64,000 nucleotides of DNA from contig RHPI01002503.1 in NCBI GenBank assembly GCA_009103225.1, positions 52,697 through 116,696 of the forward strand, given 5' to 3'. The translations under genes and the position numbers were made by a program. The notes below the pieces were generated by a model that worked only from the letters and a program-made list of their open reading frames with translations, was not told where the DNA came from and searched no databases. Positions 60,101 to 64,000 of the stretch are shown here, piece by piece (position 1 is the first letter of the stretch; each line of letters opens with the position of its first letter). The stretch is from Chlorokybus atmophyticus (taxonomy: Eukaryota > Streptophyta > Chlorokybophyceae > Chlorokybales > Chlorokybaceae).

Positions 60101-61520
60101 CAAGCTGGTCCTTCAAGGACCCCACCTTTCTTGATGCCAGCATAATGTCCTCGTAGATCGCAATCATAACTTTACAATTGCGTCCTTTCATTTGTCGTGG
60201 GTACCTCTAGGTGGGTGTCACTCAAGGAGGCCCTAACAACGATCTCGTATTAGTATCACTTTACATGCCTCAACTAGGTGCTAATACATCACAATGTGAC
60301 AAAGCGCACGCACGATGCCATGCCCTCATCACACCAAGGATGCATACGGGATGTGCAATGCTTGTGGACTACTGCGTGGCAAGTGTACCTCTGCAAGACA
60401 TTGTTTATGCGTTCCATCTCAACAAAGCTATTGCTTAAGTCTTCATCACTGGTAGCGCGACCAACATGATGAGTTGCAGACCTGGCTGCTGAGCGCCGAC
60501 TGCAGCTACCAATTTACTTTTACCTGATCCAGCCGCCCACTTCACTCGTGCTTGGAGAGGCTGTCAATGCAGCTGTTGCACGATCGTCATGCATGCACGA
60601 CATCCTTCATTTTTGTTCTTCGTTGTTGAGTGGCGAGTGCCATCGCAACGGCACTTGCCACTCAACAATCTTGCTTGTACCTCTGGCTGTCGTAGTGCAA
60701 GTGGTGGCTGTTAAAAGGCCTTGGTTGGTTCTTCCGCAGCCAATGCGGAGATACGCAGAGTCTCTTTGGCGGATATCGTAATCAGGGTCATGACATAAGC
60801 CACCGACTCAACAAGCATTGCCTGACGACTGATGAAGAAACCTCACCTGCGCCACTTTCTATGCAAGTGTGAAGTACAGCTCCCTCCTGCTCCGAGCGCG
60901 TGCCGACGCAACTGACAATGCAAGACGTTTCTGACGGAGAAAAAGGCAATGCGGCATCGGACACATCCAGAAGCATCGATGTATTGCAATCAAGCGGATT
61001 ATTACCTCAAGTCTAGCTCGTGCTGCCTTTTCCTGCTCTTCTCCCATCAATCTGGCTGCTGCACTGTACAACTCCATCATAACAGCGGTAAGACGCTCGC
61101 AACTTCTAGCAAGCGCTTGGACTGCAGGACATTGATAAGGGTTATTAATTTGCAACAAGCTCCAGCTCAGTGCTGGCACCACCTAGCTTGTGTACATGCA
61201 GGTGGGCGCGATTATGTCACCTGGGTGGGTGTATGCGTGGGTATGGGGTGCATGTTTGCATGGGTGCCTGTGAGCGCGTGCCTGACTACGTGCATGAGAG
61301 CGTGGGTTGTCCAACAACTTACAAAACACAGATTTATGCTCAAAGCATGAGTAGCAAGGAACAGAATAGCAGAAGCATAGCAAGGACTGTAGGTACTCAA
61401 TGTAAACAACACCCACCTTTGTTCGGAGCATCTTCGCGCTCCTGCCTCAAGCCATGCAGCTGTGTACTCAGATTTTTCGCATTCTGAGCAAACACGCAGT
61501 GCAGCACGCAGGCCCTGAGC
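57165..61520 (-). CDS. Large multi-exon gene, helical protein, not recognised (partial)
   Basis: I do not recognise this gene. Coding evidence is strongest at two in-phase junctions. About 61520-61417 joins 61121-61006 (AQNAKNLSTQLHGLRQERED, then RLTAVMMELYSAAARLMGEE). 60206-59884 joins 59771-59594 (SLKDQLATMKAETADSESIA, ASLEDRLIKAKAVLAELEAS, then DKTTAILMIQKFLNQSEETS and SALYTVFVEAILGSPNAQGL). Further exon-like stretches are 59283-59080 (AAELSGFYKAAIKLVGRSQM), 57814-57620 (DMPLPDQPKTMLVKRTLEVA) and 57349-57165 (LQRGDQQLTTADVCRLALAL). The product would be long, soluble and almost all alpha-helical, with a coiled-coil segment near 60110-59990. No membrane span or catalytic motif is seen. A large scaffold protein such as an inner-ring nucleoporin is one guess. 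It may also be two genes. The 5' end could reach about 62130; neither the start nor the stop is fixed. Confidence 0.45.
60623..60668. repeat. Strong 19-bp hairpin in an intron
   Basis: The arm TTGTTGAGTGGCGAGTGCC (60623-60641) and the complement of 60650-60668 match at 18 of 19 positions, with an 8-nt loop. It lies between exons of the unrecognised minus-strand gene. Confidence 0.85.
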
Positions 61521-62804
61521 ACACAGTCAACAAAGTTGTCAGCGCGGTTGTCATGCATGCACCAAAACTAGGTTAAAACGCTTTTCATTCACATGCTAAC
61601 ATGTATGCTTGCCGGTTATGCGAACGGAATGCGTGTCAGCATGCACGCATAGCTGCCAGCGCAGCCTGGTACATCAGTCATCATCTGCCCTCACCACCCA
61701 ACGTATGCACAAACCATGCTAGTACTGTTCCAACTCCTGGGCATGCAATCTTTGACTATTACGACTGCGACTTGTAAGCATACGCACCCACGCATGCTTG
61801 GATGATGAGCGCGAGTTGAGCCTCAGTCCAGGCGACAGCAGCGTAACAGTCCATGCGCCAGCAGAAACCAGCTTGCAGCTCCCACCGCGGCGCCTAATGC
61901 GCTGGGCTGCCAGCTGCGCATACGGCGCTCGTCGTGCATACGCCACCACCACGAGCTTCACACCGGCCTCCACCGCTGCCATGCCGCCCAGCAACGACAA
62001 GCCCTGACACTGCTGCCAGTACCAGACGCAAGGGGTGTGCAGTGCCCAGCGTCACAGTGTCGCGCGCCGTCTCTCCCAGCGCGTTGTAGGCGAAGCATGC
62101 AGCGTTGTGTGAACTTAGCGTACAAGTACACAAGTACGAAAATGGAGTTCAACAATTGCTTGTTGACTCATGTAGCTTGTGCAACGAAGCCTGATAGGCT
62201 ATATAATTGCAAGGTGTAATTGAAACATTTCCTTTTTTGCCTGCATCAATCGCATAAATCAGGTGATGGCGGCGTTCCGCTTGCTGTGGTACATGCGCAA
62301 TCCTCAGGTTGTAACTTTCTTGCTGCTAGCAGTCAGTGACACGTTGCATCGGTGCCCGTCCCGCGTACCTCATGCGGATTGGAGCCCTTTCACCCGCTTT
62401 TCACGGGTAGGTAGCGAAGTTTGACAGGACTCCGCTAGGTAGCAGTCTATAGACTGATTCGCCCACATCATGCATATCGACGACGATTTAAAGGCGCTCT
62501 CGCGCATGTGTCAGCAGCTAGCATTGCCTACTACAATGATGGCGTGAAACTGCGTGTGACGGCCGAGGTGGCACTTGCAGCCCTTGTTGGCGGTTGGGCG
62601 ATGGCGGCGTATGTGCTCATTTGTCGCTTTGCATCTGTTGGATCTGCACATGATTCCGACCTGAACATTGCTTCTCTACTTAAGCTTAACATTTAAAAGC
62701 GGGCACAAAGTGCCCGAGAAGAGCATATGATGGCCTGTATTCGCCACGGCCATCGCATCATGCTGGTCACAAGTTATGACTCACGACGTTGTGCGTAATC
62801 GTTA

Positions 62805-62858
62805 CGCATGATGCCAGTAGCAGCCGCTGGCGTTGAACGCTGTTACTGGCATCATGCG
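62805..62858. repeat. 19-bp inverted repeat (hairpin)
   Basis: CGCATGATGCCAGTAGCAG (62805-62823) pairs with 62840-62858 at 18 of 19 positions, with a 16-nt loop. Confidence 0.85.
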
Positions 62859-62997
62859 AGAGGCGAGCTACACCATCTGTTGCAAGCAGACAGGGGTGCT
62901 CATCATCAAAGAGGATGAGCGCTAGAGTTTTCGGTTGTCATACATACATTGTCGCTTTGCGCGGGTTTGGGACTCGCGCATGCTGCTGAACGTCACG

Positions 62998-63330
62998 TGC
63001 ACATGGTGACGGTCATCATCACAGGCAACTACTATCCAGCAAGATCGGCTGCACAAGCGCGGAAAGCGCTTCAAATACTTGGACCATTTTTCAACAGACA
63101 CGCGGATCCCGGTGACGATTGCACGATTGGATGGGACGCTTGTTGATGCATATGGTCTTGTTGGCCAGTTTTGCGCATGGAGCATTGGATGCCATGGCAG
63201 TGCCCATGAGATAACGTGCACGTGGTGACGGTCATAATCACATGCAGCTACCATGTATAATAACTATATACCAGATATATCGAGTAAATTCGGCTACACG
63301 GAGCGAAAAGCGCTTTAAGTACTTTAACTG
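62998..63330. repeat. Diverged direct repeat
   Basis: GTGCACATGGTGACGGTCAT (about 62999) recurs as GTGCACGTGGTGACGGTCAT (about 63216). AAAGCGCTTCAAATACTT (about 63064) recurs as AAAGCGCTTTAAGTACTT (about 63308). The second copy carries about 25 bp of extra AT-rich sequence. On the minus strand both copies read KYLKRF and, downstream, VACDxDRHHVHV, within an open frame at 63254-62922. Confidence 0.75.
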
Positions 63331-64000
63331 TGACGGTGCTCGTGCCTTGTCACCTGTGAGTTGGTCCAATCCACAACCCTCTCACCAAGACACGGTATTC
63401 ACACCGGAACCTTGCCCCCTCTGCCAAGCACACACGCGCGCCCCGCCACTCGCGTACGCACGCGCGTGCGCTCGAAGCTACACACCGACTTGTGTAGCGC
63501 CTTGGATCGTCACACAAGCAAGCACACACCGGTAGACACACGCTAGCAACCCCTGCTAGCCACCACCAAGCTTGCACACAAGAAACTAGGGAGCTAAAGG
63601 TTGTATTGCAAGTTGTAGAATGTCACTTTTATACCTACCAGTCTGCACATGCTACTGTCTAGACGATTCTAGCGCTAGACGGAACTAGAAGCTAAGATAC
63701 TCTTGCAGAATCTTGTAGTACACTTCTAGACCTTTCCAACGCACCAAAGATCTCCTAATTTGCTGCTCATATGGTCAAGTTATACTACTTGGCGCCAGGC
63801 CCTTCCAGAAATCTGGTCGAGCCCTTCTCGACTGGCCCTCCGTTTTCTGGCACCTTCCGGACTGGTCTTGGGGCCCCGGTCGATATCCGCGGCAGACTCA
63901 TAACTCGCCGATATCCGCCACAAGTCATTAACAACATGTACCTTACAAACAAGGCCTAAAACGGCCATGAAAATCACAGAATTTGGCCTTGACTGTTACA

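Larger units (their letters stand above)
61521..64000. other. Right end: 5' side of the unrecognised gene and unassigned sequence
   Basis: On the minus strand at about 62010-61840 a frame reads GLSLLGGMAAVEAGVKLVVV and may be an upstream exon of the preceding gene. On the plus strand 62508-62696 is open with a hydrophobic segment (EVALAALVGGWAMAAYVLIC) and a stop, and may be a terminal exon. A short perfect hairpin (GGGCACAAAGTGCCC) follows at 62702-62716. The hairpin at 62805-62858 and diverged repeat at 62998-63330 are listed separately. 63400-63560 is CA/CACGCG rich. No gene was assigned. Confidence 0.4.

Noticed and set aside
1-64000. tRNA and rRNA genes
   Set aside because: No cloverleaf with B-box or conserved rRNA core was noticed by eye; a tRNAscan run would be decisive.

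Overview
This is a nuclear contig from a photosynthetic eukaryote, most likely a chlorophyte green alga. The coding regions are broken into many short exons with GT-AG introns, plus at least two GC-AG introns. There are long CA, GA and G microsatellites, two of them spanning assembly gaps. The gene content is plant-like: a plastid Rieske protein (petC), plastid-type histidinol dehydrogenase and acetylglutamate kinase, a plant-style TPX2, a plant-type tyrosylprotein sulfotransferase, an mTERF-like protein and a cyanobacterial-type F420-ligase homologue. I cannot name the species from the sequence.

Layout, left to right. 1-2389 holds microsatellite and 3' flank. petC (-) lies at 2390-3423. Histidinol dehydrogenase (-, 5524-8798) is head-to-head with a taxilin-family coiled-coil gene (+, 9615-12798). 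TPX2 (-, 14186-18233) follows. A gene-poor, AT-rich interval (18234-21117) carries a MITE-like element around an assembly gap and a 119-bp tandem duplication. A NIPA-type magnesium transporter gene (-, 21118-23408) is head-to-head with the F420-0:gamma-glutamyl ligase homologue (+, 23964-26979). Acetylglutamate kinase (-, 27849-29482) and an mTERF-like gene (+, about 33157-34134) follow. A penicillin-acylase-family gene (-, 35855-40804) is head-to-head with the tyrosylprotein sulfotransferase (+, 41230-44714). A secreted ferritin-like, desiccation-related protein (-) lies at 45832-48032.

From 48947 to 55651 lies the most distinctive feature: a 6.7-kb tyrosine-recombinase retrotransposon of the DIRS superfamily with PAT/kangaroo-style split direct repeats. 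Read on the minus strand it has gag-like, RT and RNase H regions, and a tyrosine recombinase in the OPPOSITE orientation meeting the RT reading frame tail to tail. Both enzymes are broken by frameshifts, so this copy is dead or damaged. A short shared sequence (AACAT) sits at both ends and at the internal repeat junction, as expected for insertion through a circular intermediate. Beyond it are AT-rich sequence, a GA microsatellite and a large minus-strand multi-exon gene (about 57165-61520) that I do not recognise. The right end holds hairpins and a diverged repeat.

The genes are ordinary neighbours rather than an operon. Three head-to-head pairs (HDH/taxilin, NIPA/F420-ligase, acylase/TPST) leave only 425-816 bp between start codons, so shared bidirectional promoters are likely. 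Exon boundaries below were read by eye from splice consensus, reading phase and family similarity; no search was run.
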